A stretch of DNA of 64,000 nucleotides from UMGS1519 sp050951005 (GTDB taxonomy: Bacteria > Actinomycetota > Coriobacteriia > Coriobacteriales > Eggerthellaceae): the NCBI GenBank assembly GCA_050951005.1, contig JBMNIP010000002.1:701398-765397 (forward strand), written 5' to 3'. The position numbers and the translations under genes were made by a program. The notes under the pieces were generated by a model. The model saw nothing but the letters and a program-made list of their open reading frames with translations, ran no database searches and was not told where the DNA came from. Numbering within the stretch: the first letter of the stretch is position 1; every line of letters starts with the position of its first letter. Positions 1 to 9,940 of this stretch are shown here, in pieces.

Positions 1-67
1 CGTCCGTTTCGGACGGCGGCACCACTATCTTTCAGCTGCGCATCAACAAGACTTTGCAGGAAACACC
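1..67. other. Left edge, possible tail of a plus-strand gene
   Basis: A short stretch before the first clear gene. One plus-strand frame is open from base 3 and runs into the antisense of the lipoprotein, so the end of a gene entering from the left is possible. It is too short to identify. Confidence 0.2.
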
Positions 68-1108
68 TTATATGGCGAAAACATCACTGCTTGAGCTATC
101 CTCGGCATCCTCGCTGTCTTCGTCGGAGCCTTCGCCTTCCGCGTCGGCGTCTTCGCTTTCATCCTTCAGATAGGTGACCCCCAACAGGCGTTTCACGTAC
201 ATGATGGATTCGGTTTCGGAAGCACCGGCTTTCAAATCATCCACGTCCCATGATTCAATACGGTCCGAGTCAGGCGAATTGCCAGGCGAATGCTCCTGGT
301 AATAGACATCCACGGAATCGAAAACATGATCGGTCTTGTTCTTAACGGTCACCTTGGTCGAATAGCCCACGCTCGGATCGACCCTTGATGAAAGGGAGAA
401 CTGCTTGCCTGTGGCAACATGGGGCATCTCTGCCTCCTCGGCACTTTCGACCGTGGAATACAGGTTCAGCTCGTTACCGGTTTGCACTTGTGCCTTGAAG
501 CGGTATTCCTTTGACTGGCTCGCAGTCTTTTTTGCTGCAGTCATCTGGAAAGTCCGCTGTTCGCCAGGCTTCAGGTAGGTAACGTAATCGCAATCCATGG
601 TTACGCCAATGCCGTTCAACTCCGCGGGAACCGCTTCGCAATGAATCAGAAAATCACCGGCAACAACGTCGCCCGGCCTCTGCTTGATAGTGACTTCATC
701 GGAGGCTTCCTCGTCTTCGTTTCCGTTCTCATCCACGATGATGAGCTGCACGGGGAAAGTGAGGGTCTTGTCACCCGTGTTCTTCACCGTGAATCGAACG
801 ACCTGCTTGCCGACAATGGCCTTTTCCTTGTTGGGCTTGGTGGTTTTCACGACCTTCGCTTTGCCGACAGAGATATCGGCAAGCAAGTCGTCTGCGGTAG
901 TTTCGGACGTGCTGGATTCCTCCGAAACGCTTGACTGCTCGGATTGGGTCGATGCTGCCTCTTGGCTGCTTCCCTGGCTTGTCGACTGGCTGCTCGACGA
1001 AGACGACGAGCATCCCGTCATGAACGAAAGCGCAAGGACGATCAGGCAAGCAAGCAGCACTCCAAAGCATGCTTTTACCGGGGTGGATAGGCGGGTTTCT
1101 CTCATCAT
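68..1108 (-). CDS. Secreted lipoprotein with two Ig-like/DUF4352-style modules
   Basis: An N-terminal hydrophobic segment ends in a lipobox (SFMTGC) followed by a Ser/Gln/Glu-rich linker, so the protein should be lipid-anchored outside the membrane. Two beta-rich modules follow: the first (about residues 85-190) has the 'FTVKNTGDKTLTFPV' look of DUF4352/DUF5067-type telokin-like domains, and the second repeats the theme ('TVKNKTDHVFDSVDV'). The C-terminus is very acidic and Ser-rich. The start is placed at the Met-Met pair because GGGGAG lies upstream of it; an ATG 15 bases earlier is also open. Substrate or partner is unknown. Confidence 0.75.
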   Translation of the reverse strand: MMRETRLSTPVKACFGVLLACLIVLALSFMTGCSSSSSSSQSTSQGSSQEAASTQSEQSSVSEESSTSETTADDLLADISVGKAKVVKTTKPNKEKAIVGKQVVRFTVKNTGDKTLTFPVQLIIVDENGNEDEEASDEVTIKQRPGDVVAGDFLIHCEAVPAELNGIGVTMDCDYVTYLKPGEQRTFQMTAAKKTASQSKEYRFKAQVQTGNELNLYSTVESAEEAEMPHVATGKQFSLSSRVDPSVGYSTKVTVKNKTDHVFDSVDVYYQEHSPGNSPDSDRIESWDVDDLKAGASETESIMYVKRLLGVTYLKDESEDADAEGEGSDEDSEDAEDSSSSDVFAI

Positions 1109-1188
1109 GGTCTCTCTCCCCATTCCGTTCCAAGAACTCCCATGCGCTCATCGTATCATCGTTTGAGGGAAATCAGGCACCCGAAATT

Positions 1189-1208
1189 GGCTTGCGGTAC
1201 CGCAAGCC
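1189..1208. terminator. Perfect 20-bp palindrome between genes
   Basis: Perfectly self-complementary (arms GGCTTGCGGT/ACCGCAAGCC), 120 bases beyond the stop of the leftward gene at 1313. There is no clear U tract, so either a weak terminator or a protein-binding dyad. Confidence 0.4.
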
Positions 1209-1312
1209 GCCGACATGAACTGCGGGAAAACATGAGCCGCTATTCCACTGGCGAGCAGGAATGCGGTTGCTCTCGACTGCATGTATTGCCGCAATATCTT
1301 CCAAGCTTGGCG

Positions 1313-2782
1313 CTATGCGTTACCGACAGTTTGCGAGCCATCTTTCCAGGTTATCAGCACGTCGTCATCGCAAGTTACGTTACTCTTTAGCAATTCCAGG
1401 CTAGCGTAAGTCTGGTTGCTCAAGTCCAGTTGCGTGATGCCGGTATTCTGACAGTGAAGCTCCGTCAGCTTACGGTTATTCGAGAGATCCAGGCTGGTAA
1501 TTCGCGTATCGTTGCACTGCAGCCTATCGAGCTCCTGATTATGCGAAAGATCCAAGCTCGAGATTCCGGTGAAGTCGCACTGGAGATCTCCCAGTTTGGG
1601 ATTATTCGCAAGATTAAGACCGGTTATTCCGGTATGGCTTACCCAGAGCCTATAAAGCTTGGGATTATGCGAGACATCAATCGACGTTATTGCCGTGCTA
1701 TTGCAGACAAGGTATAAGAGCGTGGGATTATGCGAGACATCAAGCGACGCGAGCTTGGCGTTATTCTCAACGGTGATTAAACGGAGCTTCGGATTATGCG
1801 AGACATTCAAAGACCGAAGGTCGCAATTCGTGATGCCGAGCCAGCGCAAGTTGGGATTGCCCGACAAGTCGACGGACTTTATCGGAAGGTCTTCAAGATC
1901 GAGAAGCTTGAGGGATTTTGCCTGACGGGGATCGATCGAATCAAACGTGTACGCATTGGTACCATCCGTCGCATCGCGTTTCGGGGCGAACGCAGCGGAG
2001 ACCACCGCCGTTCCCTTAATCTTGTTGGGAAGCACGATGTTCTTGGCAGTTCCTTTGTAGCCTTCGATGTATACCCCGTAACCGAGCTCGTTGTCATTGC
2101 GGATCTCGTAAATGAATTTGCTGCTCGGAGTGGTCTTAGGCCAAACCTTCACCCGCACGGAATCCTTTGCCTTGCGGTTTGCGCAACTGGTGACGGTGAT
2201 AGTCGCGCTTCCGGTTTTCTTGGCCGTAAGCTTTCCCTTTGCACCGACCTTGAGCACGGCGGAATTCGAGCTCTTGTACAGCAGGTTCTTATTCGAAGCC
2301 TTTTTGGGCGAGATGGCGGCCTTCACCTGGCTGGTCGCACCGACGTTCAAGGATTGCGGCGCGGAGACGGCTATCTTCTTCACCTTCACATACTTGGATT
2401 TTTTGACAACGGTCACCTTGACCGTTTTCTTCGCATGTCCCTTTGCGCCCGAGATGGTCACCTTCGCTTTCCCGACATTCTTCCCTCGAAGGATCCCCTT
2501 CGACGAAATGGAGACTATTCGTTTGCTGGAACTCTTGTACTTGAGCTTGGCGCCTTTCGGCTCGGCCTTAGCCCCGAGCTTATATTTCGTCCCTTTTGCC
2601 ATCGTCACTTTGCCGCTCGCGGCGTTCGCGACCGTAATACTCTTCGCAGCGGGTGCCGCCTGGGCCGTTTGAGGGCCCATCATCGCCACGACACCAGGTA
2701 TGAGCACAACAGCTAAGAGCACAGCAACCAGCAACAGCGCAAAATTCGGAATACGCGCCCGCACGAAATCTTTGGCCAACAT
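1313..2782 (-). CDS. Secreted surface protein with BIG2 Ig-like domains and leucine-rich repeats
   Basis: A signal/anchor segment (hydrophobic residues about 12-35) ends near AQAAPA. Two bacterial Ig-like (BIG2) domains follow, with 'KYKSSSKRIVSISSKGIL' and 'LLYKSSNSAVLKVGAKGKLTA' as hallmark stretches. The C-terminal third is a run of about nine 21-residue repeats of the LRR type (consensus L-x-x-L-D-(L/V)-S-x-N-x-x-L). This is a typical adhesin or host-ligand architecture; no sortase motif is visible, so it may be released. The start is the ATG 6 nt after AGGAGG; the longer upstream frame has no ribosome site. It lies downstream of the giant LPQTG gene on the same strand but is separated by a terminator. 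Confidence 0.85.
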   Translation of the reverse strand: MLAKDFVRARIPNFALLLVAVLLAVVLIPGVVAMMGPQTAQAAPAAKSITVANAASGKVTMAKGTKYKLGAKAEPKGAKLKYKSSSKRIVSISSKGILRGKNVGKAKVTISGAKGHAKKTVKVTVVKKSKYVKVKKIAVSAPQSLNVGATSQVKAAISPKKASNKNLLYKSSNSAVLKVGAKGKLTAKKTGSATITVTSCANRKAKDSVRVKVWPKTTPSSKFIYEIRNDNELGYGVYIEGYKGTAKNIVLPNKIKGTAVVSAAFAPKRDATDGTNAYTFDSIDPRQAKSLKLLDLEDLPIKSVDLSGNPNLRWLGITNCDLRSLNVSHNPKLRLITVENNAKLASLDVSHNPTLLYLVCNSTAITSIDVSHNPKLYRLWVSHTGITGLNLANNPKLGDLQCDFTGISSLDLSHNQELDRLQCNDTRITSLDLSNNRKLTELHCQNTGITQLDLSNQTYASLELLKSNVTCDDDVLITWKDGSQTVGNA

Positions 2783-2994
2783 CGTTTCCCTCCTTGCCCT
2801 GCAGCCGTCTGCCCACGATGCGCACCCGGCTTTCACCCGGGCGTCAAGGCACATTACAGCGTTATCTAAATATTACCAAGTTGATATTCAGCGGGCAATC
2901 GGGATGGTAGATAGTGCAGTTTCCAGGGACGTAATCCCCGAGAGCAGGCACGGAGGCGCCATGCCCACGGTGCCTGGGCAATGTACAAAGAAGC

Positions 2995-3020
2995 GCCGCT
3001 GCCCGATTATCGGCAGCGGC
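2995..3020 (-). terminator. Intrinsic terminator of the giant surface-protein gene
   Basis: GCCGCTGCC and GGGCAGCGGC arms on the minus strand, followed by GCTTCTTTG, about 65 bases past the stop of the LPQTG gene. Confidence 0.6.
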
Positions 3021-3085
3021 CCTTCAGGGAACGCCCAGCAGCTATTGCATTTACACGGTGCTGCGCCAGCCCACCATGCGGGAAG

Positions 3086-6000
3086 TTAGCAATCCTTCCT
3101 GCGCCTTGCGCTTGCGATACCCACCGCCAGTGCGCCTGCAGCCACAATCGCAATCACCAACATTGGAGCGGTATCACCGGTTTGTGGAAGCAGAGACACA
3201 ACCGTGTTGTAGGAGCTGCCGCCAGCGCTGCCCGAGTCGCCCGAGTTGTCGGAAGCAGGCGATGTTCCGGAGCCGCCGCCCGTGTTATCCGGTTTTTCGG
3301 TAGCAGGCGACACCCCGGTATTTCTGTTGTCAGGATCATCGGAATCGGACGACGGAGTAGAACCACTGTCCGGCGCTTCGATATCGGCCTCATTCACATC
3401 CACCGAAAGCTGGATTCCCGTATCATCGGCGTTTTGAATGGCATCGGCGCCATCGGGCCACTGGGTACCCGTCCAGTTGAACGAGAAGACCATGCGTTTG
3501 CCCGAAACCTTCGAAGTAGCCGTGGCCTCAAAAGACCCATCGACCGTACCCGACGCGGTCAGCACATCGTCCACCGCGGCATCGGAAGCCACCTTGACGC
3601 CTGGGATGATGATATACATCCAGTTGCCGTCATCACCTGCAGCATTCACCGTATCCCTAAGCTTCGCATACGTGTCGATGCTCTCGGGATCGGCAAGGCC
3701 GAACTTCACGGTGACCGTCTGGCCCTCGACGCTGATCTGATTGACCTTGAACCCGCTTCCGAACCCTTCTGTGATGCCGACCTCATCGGCAGATATGCTT
3801 TCCGGGGGCACGATTCCCTCCGGGAAGGTGACGGTTGCGGTGAAATCGAAGTTCTTGATGTCAACCGCGATATCGGAGGCATCGGAATGCAGGAACTGCT
3901 GCTCGATGCCCTTCATCTGGTCTTTGATTTTCGTAACGTCGAGCGCGCCCGCGTAATCAAGCGTTTCGCCCTGCGTGGCGGTAAATACCTGTTCGTGTTC
4001 GCTATCCCAGACACCCAGGCCGTCAGCATCGCGCACGAGCATGTCGCCGGGCAGGCTCTCCTGCACCGGGGAGGGAACCTCGCAGGTGAACGTGATGCCT
4101 TGCGTATCGGGGGTCAGGGCGTCGGCGCCGTTGGGCCATTGGATCCCGTTCCATTCGAACTCGAAGTGCTTGGTATTGCCGTTGAGGGTGGCAGTGGACT
4201 TCATCGTGCCGCCGACCTGACCGGACACCGTCAGCTTGTCGCCCGGCTGAAGGTCTTGCGACAGCTGCACACCGGGGATGGTCACATGCATCCAGCCATC
4301 TTCATCCCCCGCCGCTTCGACAGCCTTCTTCAACTGCTGGTAGTTATCGATGCCGTCCGCATTCAGCTTCATAGTCACAGTTGCTTTGTTGCCATCGACT
4401 TCGGTCTTCTCGATGGAGAACCAGGGACCGAAGTCGGCTGCGGTTGCCTGTACGTTGTCGGGAATACTCATGCCCTCGGGAACAGTGAAAGTGGCCACGA
4501 AGGTGCATTCGGTGTCTTCGAGCGCAATCGAGGAATAGCTGGATTCACCCGTGCCCTCATCGTTTTCGATGGCGTTCATCTGCTCGAGGATGCTCTTCAT
4601 GTTCAGGGCACCCGTGAAATCGACCTTCTCGCCGGGCAACACCTGGTAGGTTTGGCTGTGCTCGGTATCCGAACCAACCAGGATGTCTCCCTGGAGCGTG
4701 GATGTGTACGGCTTTACCACTTGGAAGGAATATTGGATGTCGGATGCGTTGGTCGCCGCCTCGTCCGCACCTTCTTCGGTCTGCTTGCCCTTCCAGTCGA
4801 ACGAGAAGAACTTGCTTACGCTGCTGGTGCTTGCCGTTGCCTCAAAATGCCCATCGACCGTACCCGTAGCGCTGAGGATCTGACCGTTGCTGACCGCATC
4901 CTCATCAAGGGTGAGCCCGTTGACCGTAGCGGTTATCTCATGGTCGGAGGCTTCCTGGCTCTGTACGCCGAGCAGCGATTGGAAAGCACTCAGCAGTGCG
5001 GGCTGGGCAGACACCTGTTGCGTTCCAGTAGAGTCCACTGCATCCTTCAGCTTCTTATAGGTGTCGATTCCGTCCTTCAAGGTCATCGTGATAGTGACCT
5101 GCCGTCCCTTTACGGACGTATTGGTTACCTCGAAGAGGTCGCCTAGGCCGTTGACTTCGATTTGCGGGTTGGAGGGCACCACGACCCCCTTGGGCAAGGT
5201 GAGCGTCACGTTGAAGGTGGAACGTGCGCGCGTCAGCTTGATATTCGAGAAGTCTGCTTCCGTCTGGCCGAACTGCTCTTCGATCCCGGCCATCTGGTCC
5301 TTGATGCCCTGGGTATCGACCATGCCGGTGAGCGAGAAGGTATCGCCCGTACGCACCAGACCGACCTTTGCACTTTCCGCCTTGTCGGCACCCCACATGT
5401 CGGCCGGGATGGAAAGGCCATTATCGACTATGGTGTTCTCGGAAGATGCGGCGCTCTGCCACTTGAGATAGTAGGTCACATCGGAGGTGATGGTCGGATT
5501 CTCACCGTTCCAGGTGATTATCCAGTTATAGGAGTCGAAGCGAATCGAACCGTTGCCGTCCGCGTCGGTTGCCCATTGCTCGGTATCGGCAAGCTTGTAT
5601 CCGTCGAGGGCCGCGTTTGCGTCCACCTCAAGGTAAGTATCGCTCGCAGCGCTGTATGCAAGCCCCAGCTCCTCCGTTACATCGTGCAGCGTCTGGCCGT
5701 AGGTTGCCTGCTGCTTGAGCACGGCAACATCGCCGCCTTCGGCATCTTTCTCGATGGTGAAGTAATCGGTGTTCTTGAACACCGAGCCGTCGCTGAACGT
5801 ACCGCCGTTTGCAGAGAACTTGATGGTATAGAGATTGTCGGTGTATTGGGCGTACAGGTCTATCTGTGTCTCGTCGCCGTCGAACGCGAGCACATCTCCT
5901 TCGTTTACGGCGTTGCTGCCATCTTCCGCAAGCGTCCAGTTCTTAAACGTCTTGCCGGGTACCGTGAAGCCGGATGTTGCCGCATTCACCTCGTCAAAGG

Positions 6001-7999
6001 AAAGCACCGTTGCTGATGCGGCGCTCGGATCCAGGTTCACCACATGCTTAGCGCCATCGCCGTTGTGGTACACCACGGTCTTCGAACGCCATTTGGCATA
6101 GACCTGGAGGTTGCCGGTAACGGGAATGGTAGCGGGGTCGAACTTCTGCTCGCCACCCTGTGCATCCTTGTAATACCATCCCAAGAACTCCACGCCGTTG
6201 GCATCGGTGGGCGTACCTGGATCGGCGAAGCCTATGTGGGTGTAAACGCCCTTGCTGTTCACATAGCCATCGGCGGCAGACAGCAGCTGGCCACGCATGG
6301 CGGTAAAGGTCTTGTCTGCAGCAGTCCCATCGGCAAACGTCGCATTGCCGTCATTCAGGCTGTACGTAACCGTGGCTGCTGGAGCCCAAACATTCTTGGA
6401 ACCGTCGGAATTCGCCTTGGCCACGGGATAACTATAGGTATTGCCGTTCTTGTCGATAAGGTCCAAGCTGTCGGTCGACGAGTCGGCCAGGGTGAAAAGG
6501 GTAAGCTTCTCGTTGCCGTGCTCGTTTCCGTTGGTGGGCACGGTCCTGGAATCGCTCAGCTTTGCAGCATTCACCTTGAACGTGCCGCCCGTGACGGAAT
6601 ACTCTCCATTGACTCCCACGCTGTCAGCCTGCGAGGCGGCGGGCGTTTCGATGACCGACGACCCGGTAACATAGAAGTTGGAAGATCCGCTGGCACCCGC
6701 TGCAATGAATCCCCTGCTTACGTTTTCCGCTTTCAGCGTGGAGTCGTTCGCATGCAGGCTGGAACCGTAATTTACATTAATGCCGCCGTCGGGGCTGTCT
6801 TTAATGGTGACCGTGCTGTTGTCGATATATAGGCCCTTATCGCAGACCACATTGATTCGCGAGCCCACTATCGTGACATTCGAATTGGTGAAGTAGGCGG
6901 GAACATCCTGGTACACCGACATGACATGGCCGCCGTTCCAGGAGTTCCCGGAAAACCGCCCGCTGACGGTAAGGTCGGAGTTCTGCACGTTGAAAGGTTG
7001 ACCGGCGCTGCTGAACAGCCAGACATCGGACACATTGAACGTGCAGTTATCCATGTACAGGCTGCGGTACGTCCAAGAAATCGCCCCGCCGCCGTTCCAG
7101 TCGACGGTGGCATTCTGGTACTTCAGCCCGCTTCCCTGGGTATCGATACCGACCTTTTCATTGTTGGCCGTCACGCTGAGATGCAGGGCGTCACGGGAAG
7201 AGCCCTTCACCATACCGCTGAGCTTCACACCGGTGTTGACATTCGTGAAGGCATAGTCGCCATCGCCGAGCACGGCTCCCGTGCTGATCGTAAGGGCGGT
7301 GCCGTAGTTGTTCCAGTTCACGGTTTTACCCGATGCGGTAAGAGTGCCTGATGCAAGGGTCAAGAAGTTTGCCGAACCGCCTCCGTCGAATGTGACGTTC
7401 TTGGAAATAGCCAGGTCGCCTTCCTGCGTGAACGAGCCTGAGGTATGGATGGTGCCGCCATCTGCCACGAGTTCAAGCGCTTTGGAAAGCGTTTTCACAG
7501 CCGTATCCGCCGTTGTGCCGGAAGCATTATCATCGCCGGCGCTCGCATTCACGTACACCGTGCTGAATGTACTTGCCGGCGCCTTTGATGCAGATGCCGA
7601 AGCGGCGCGCTGATGTTTTCCCTCTGCGTTCGATGCGCTGCTTGCCGCTGAACCGGAAGCGCCCTCGGCGCTGCCTTCAACGGTGCCGGCATCCTCAGTA
7701 ACGGATGCCGCCGAGTCGGCGCTGTCGATGGAGCCGCTTGTCCCGTTGGAGGCACCTGCCGTTGCCGAGGCACTCGGCTCGACACCGGAAGTGTTAGCTT
7801 CTGCGCCCGATGCAGCTGTAGTAGACGAGCCGTCAAGCACGTTCGAATTATCTGACGTGGACCCTTGAGTATATTCTTGGGCCTGCGAAGCCGAGTCGCC
7901 CGTTTCCCCAAACGCAACGCCAGCAGCAGGGTTCAACCCCGCAACAAGGATCAGGGCAAGAAATACCGATCCCAGCCGGTGTACAGCTCTCCCTTTCAT
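3086..7999 (-). CDS. Giant LPQTG-anchored surface protein with beta-helix and InlB-type repeats
   Basis: About 1,637 residues. A signal peptide is followed by a long Ser/Ala/Gly/Glu low-complexity linker. A parallel beta-helix-like region comes next (about residues 160-520, 'ISKNVTFDGGG', 'VYQDVPAYFTNSNVTIVG'), then Listeria-Bacteroides (InlB B) repeats ('GWYYKDAQGGEQKFDP...YAKW', 'FSANGGTFSDGS'). Three tandem ~215-residue units lie at roughly 5430-4700, 4700-4050 and 4050-3400, each with a '(E/K)G..(V/I)P' turn and a 'DGID.Y..L..AV' helix. The sortase signal LPQTG, a transmembrane helix and RRRK end the protein, so it should be covalently bound to the wall. The start follows GGGGAGGAAC; ten upstream codons are probably untranslated. 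No sortase gene is in the window. Confidence 0.9.
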   Translation of the reverse strand: MKGRAVHRLGSVFLALILVAGLNPAAGVAFGETGDSASQAQEYTQGSTSDNSNVLDGSSTTAASGAEANTSGVEPSASATAGASNGTSGSIDSADSAASVTEDAGTVEGSAEGASGSAASSASNAEGKHQRAASASASKAPASTFSTVYVNASAGDDNASGTTADTAVKTLSKALELVADGGTIHTSGSFTQEGDLAISKNVTFDGGGSANFLTLASGTLTASGKTVNWNNYGTALTISTGAVLGDGDYAFTNVNTGVKLSGMVKGSSRDALHLSVTANNEKVGIDTQGSGLKYQNATVDWNGGGAISWTYRSLYMDNCTFNVSDVWLFSSAGQPFNVQNSDLTVSGRFSGNSWNGGHVMSVYQDVPAYFTNSNVTIVGSRINVVCDKGLYIDNSTVTIKDSPDGGINVNYGSSLHANDSTLKAENVSRGFIAAGASGSSNFYVTGSSVIETPAASQADSVGVNGEYSVTGGTFKVNAAKLSDSRTVPTNGNEHGNEKLTLFTLADSSTDSLDLIDKNGNTYSYPVAKANSDGSKNVWAPAATVTYSLNDGNATFADGTAADKTFTAMRGQLLSAADGYVNSKGVYTHIGFADPGTPTDANGVEFLGWYYKDAQGGEQKFDPATIPVTGNLQVYAKWRSKTVVYHNGDGAKHVVNLDPSAASATVLSFDEVNAATSGFTVPGKTFKNWTLAEDGSNAVNEGDVLAFDGDETQIDLYAQYTDNLYTIKFSANGGTFSDGSVFKNTDYFTIEKDAEGGDVAVLKQQATYGQTLHDVTEELGLAYSAASDTYLEVDANAALDGYKLADTEQWATDADGNGSIRFDSYNWIITWNGENPTITSDVTYYLKWQSAASSENTIVDNGLSIPADMWGADKAESAKVGLVRTGDTFSLTGMVDTQGIKDQMAGIEEQFGQTEADFSNIKLTRARSTFNVTLTLPKGVVVPSNPQIEVNGLGDLFEVTNTSVKGRQVTITMTLKDGIDTYKKLKDAVDSTGTQQVSAQPALLSAFQSLLGVQSQEASDHEITATVNGLTLDEDAVSNGQILSATGTVDGHFEATASTSSVSKFFSFDWKGKQTEEGADEAATNASDIQYSFQVVKPYTSTLQGDILVGSDTEHSQTYQVLPGEKVDFTGALNMKSILEQMNAIENDEGTGESSYSSIALEDTECTFVATFTVPEGMSIPDNVQATAADFGPWFSIEKTEVDGNKATVTMKLNADGIDNYQQLKKAVEAAGDEDGWMHVTIPGVQLSQDLQPGDKLTVSGQVGGTMKSTATLNGNTKHFEFEWNGIQWPNGADALTPDTQGITFTCEVPSPVQESLPGDMLVRDADGLGVWDSEHEQVFTATQGETLDYAGALDVTKIKDQMKGIEQQFLHSDASDIAVDIKNFDFTATVTFPEGIVPPESISADEVGITEGFGSGFKVNQISVEGQTVTVKFGLADPESIDTYAKLRDTVNAAGDDGNWMYIIIPGVKVASDAAVDDVLTASGTVDGSFEATATSKVSGKRMVFSFNWTGTQWPDGADAIQNADDTGIQLSVDVNEADIEAPDSGSTPSSDSDDPDNRNTGVSPATEKPDNTGGGSGTSPASDNSGDSGSAGGSSYNTVVSLLPQTGDTAPMLVIAIVAAGALAVGIASARRRKDC

Positions 8000-8320
8000 A
8001 AGTTCCTCCCCAATTGCTATGGTTTGCAAATCGCGTACCGATTGTTAACCATTGAAATCATCTTCAAAGTAGACACATAACACTGTTCTTTGTCAACCAT
8101 CACATCCGGAATATCAGCGATGATGCAAGAAGAAGGCGCCCCGCAATTCCGCACCCGTCTCCCATTTCCGGGGCGGCCACCCAATGCGCTGTCCACCGCC
8201 GCTTCTCCGCGCTTCGCACACGACTGCTTGGATGTCCGAAAATGGCTTATATTGCTTATCGAAGGTGATAGTGTTGCTAGCAGGAACAGCATCAGGCAAG
8301 TTACGCAAGGAGGCGGCAGC
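8000..8320. other. Divergent intergenic region
   Basis: About 320 bases separating the leftward LPQTG gene and the rightward ada fusion. It presumably carries both promoters. An in-frame upstream extension of the ada gene runs through it but lacks any conserved protein sequence. No clear Ada box was found by eye. Confidence 0.5.
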
Positions 8321-9898
8321 ATGGTTAAGCGCATCGAGATGCCCGACCCGGACACGTGCTACAAGATGTTCAAAGCGCACGATGCCCGATTCGACGGGCG
8401 GTTCTTCGTGGGAGTGGCCACCACCGGCATCTACTGCCGCGCCGTCTGCACGGCAAAGACCCCGAAGCGCGACAGCTGCTCGTTCTTCCCTACTGCCGCC
8501 GCTGCGGAAGCGGCAGGCTTCCGCCCCTGCCTGAAGTGCCGTCCCGAGCTTGCCCCCGGGACCCCCGCCTCCATCGACGCGAAGAACCTTGCACGCCAAG
8601 CGGCCGACCAGATCCGCAGCGCGCCGGGCAGCTTCTCCGGCGTAGGGCGGATTGCCGACAACCTGGGAGTCAGCGAGCGGCACCTGCGCCGCCTGTTCGA
8701 AGACGAGTACGGCGTGACGCCGGCCCAGTACCGCAACACCTGCCGGCTCCTTTTGGCGAAAGGGCTTCTGACCGAAACCGATCTTCCCATCAGCCGCATA
8801 GCGTTTATCTGCGGGTTCTCGAGCACGCGACGATTCAACGATGCGTTCCTGAAAAGCTATCGCATGAATCCCCGCCACTTCAGGAGGGATGTGAAGGATG
8901 CGGCTTTGGCTCACGAAGCGAACGGCAACCCCGCGGGAAGTGCATCCCCTGCCCGAAAAGATGCGTCCAGCGGCAATTCGGCAGGCAGCATGCGCGCAAC
9001 TAAAGACGCCGCCCCCATTGCCATCCATATCGGTTATCGAGCACCATTCGCATACGGCAGCTTGGTACGGTTTCTGTCCCTGCGCTCCATTGCGGGAGTA
9101 GAGGCGGTCAACAGCGGCACCTACCGCCGCACTGCGCGCATTCGCCATGAAGATGGGAGCGCCTCGTGCGGGTGGTTCGCCGTTTTCAACGAGCCGGCCC
9201 ACAGCTCCCTGCGGGTCGTCGTCTCTCCCCAACTGGCAGAGGACCTTCCCTACGTGCTCTCACGCGTCCGCATGATATTCGATACCGACTGCCTGCCCGA
9301 CGCCATACGCGAGGGGCTCGGCAGCTTCTTCGAGGCAGCGCCGACGGTGCCGCCTATAGATGGAGTCCGATTGCCGGGATGCTTCGACGGATTCGAGATG
9401 GCCTGCCGTGCGATTCTGGGGCAGCAGATAACCGTGAAGGCTGCAAGCACGCTCGCAGGCCGCATGGCAGCCGAACTCGGCGAGCCCATTGACACTCCCT
9501 TCGATGACCTGCGCTTCTTGTTCCCCACCCCTCAGCGGATGCTGGAACCGGATGCTGCTGAGGCCCTGGGGAGAATCGGGGTGATCCACAGCCGCCAAGA
9601 GGCAATCATCGGACTTGCGCGGGCGATATGCGAAGGGAAGGTCGCGCTTGTGCCCGGTGCAGACCTTGCTCAGCAGTCCGAACAGTTGCTGGCACTGAAG
9701 GGCATCGGCCCCTGGACCGTGCAATATCTTCTGATGCGCGCATATACCTATCCAGATGCATTCCCTGCTGCCGACTATGCGGTGAAGAACGCGTTTCCCG
9801 ATCGGCTTCCGCGCGAGGTAGAGGATCTTTCGCAGGCCTGGCGTCCCTGGCGCAGCTACGCCGTCATGACGCTTTGGCAGACAGCGGCTACCGAATAA
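8321..9898 (+). CDS. Ada-AlkA fusion: methylphosphotriester sensor, AraC regulator and 3-methyladenine DNA glycosylase
   Basis: About 525 residues. The N-terminal Ada zinc domain is clear ('GIYCRAVC...FRPCLKC', four zinc/acceptor cysteines). Next is an AraC-type double helix-turn-helix ('GVTPAQYR..CRLLLAKGLL', 'ISRIAFICGFSSTRRFNDAF'). The rest is AlkA: an N-terminal AlkA beta domain and an HhH-GPD core ('AILGQQITVKAAS', 'LKGIGPWTVQYLLMRA', catalytic Asp in 'AADYAVKN'). The protein should sense methylated DNA phosphotriesters, activate the adaptive response and itself excise alkylated bases. The ATG follows GGAGGCGGCAGC. The ogt gene is 42 bases downstream, so they probably form one repair operon. 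Confidence 0.93.
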   Translation: MVKRIEMPDPDTCYKMFKAHDARFDGRFFVGVATTGIYCRAVCTAKTPKRDSCSFFPTAAAAEAAGFRPCLKCRPELAPGTPASIDAKNLARQAADQIRSAPGSFSGVGRIADNLGVSERHLRRLFEDEYGVTPAQYRNTCRLLLAKGLLTETDLPISRIAFICGFSSTRRFNDAFLKSYRMNPRHFRRDVKDAALAHEANGNPAGSASPARKDASSGNSAGSMRATKDAAPIAIHIGYRAPFAYGSLVRFLSLRSIAGVEAVNSGTYRRTARIRHEDGSASCGWFAVFNEPAHSSLRVVVSPQLAEDLPYVLSRVRMIFDTDCLPDAIREGLGSFFEAAPTVPPIDGVRLPGCFDGFEMACRAILGQQITVKAASTLAGRMAAELGEPIDTPFDDLRFLFPTPQRMLEPDAAEALGRIGVIHSRQEAIIGLARAICEGKVALVPGADLAQQSEQLLALKGIGPWTVQYLLMRAYTYPDAFPAADYAVKNAFPDRLPREVEDLSQAWRPWRSYAVMTLWQTAATE

Positions 9899-9940
9899 CC
9901 TGCCGGAAGCGGCATCGGATCCATACGGAAAGGACCTCCC

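Noticed and set aside
2981..5146. 721-codon plus-strand open frame
   Set aside because: Antisense shadow of the LPQTG surface gene; composition mirrors its repeats and no ribosome site or family is seen.
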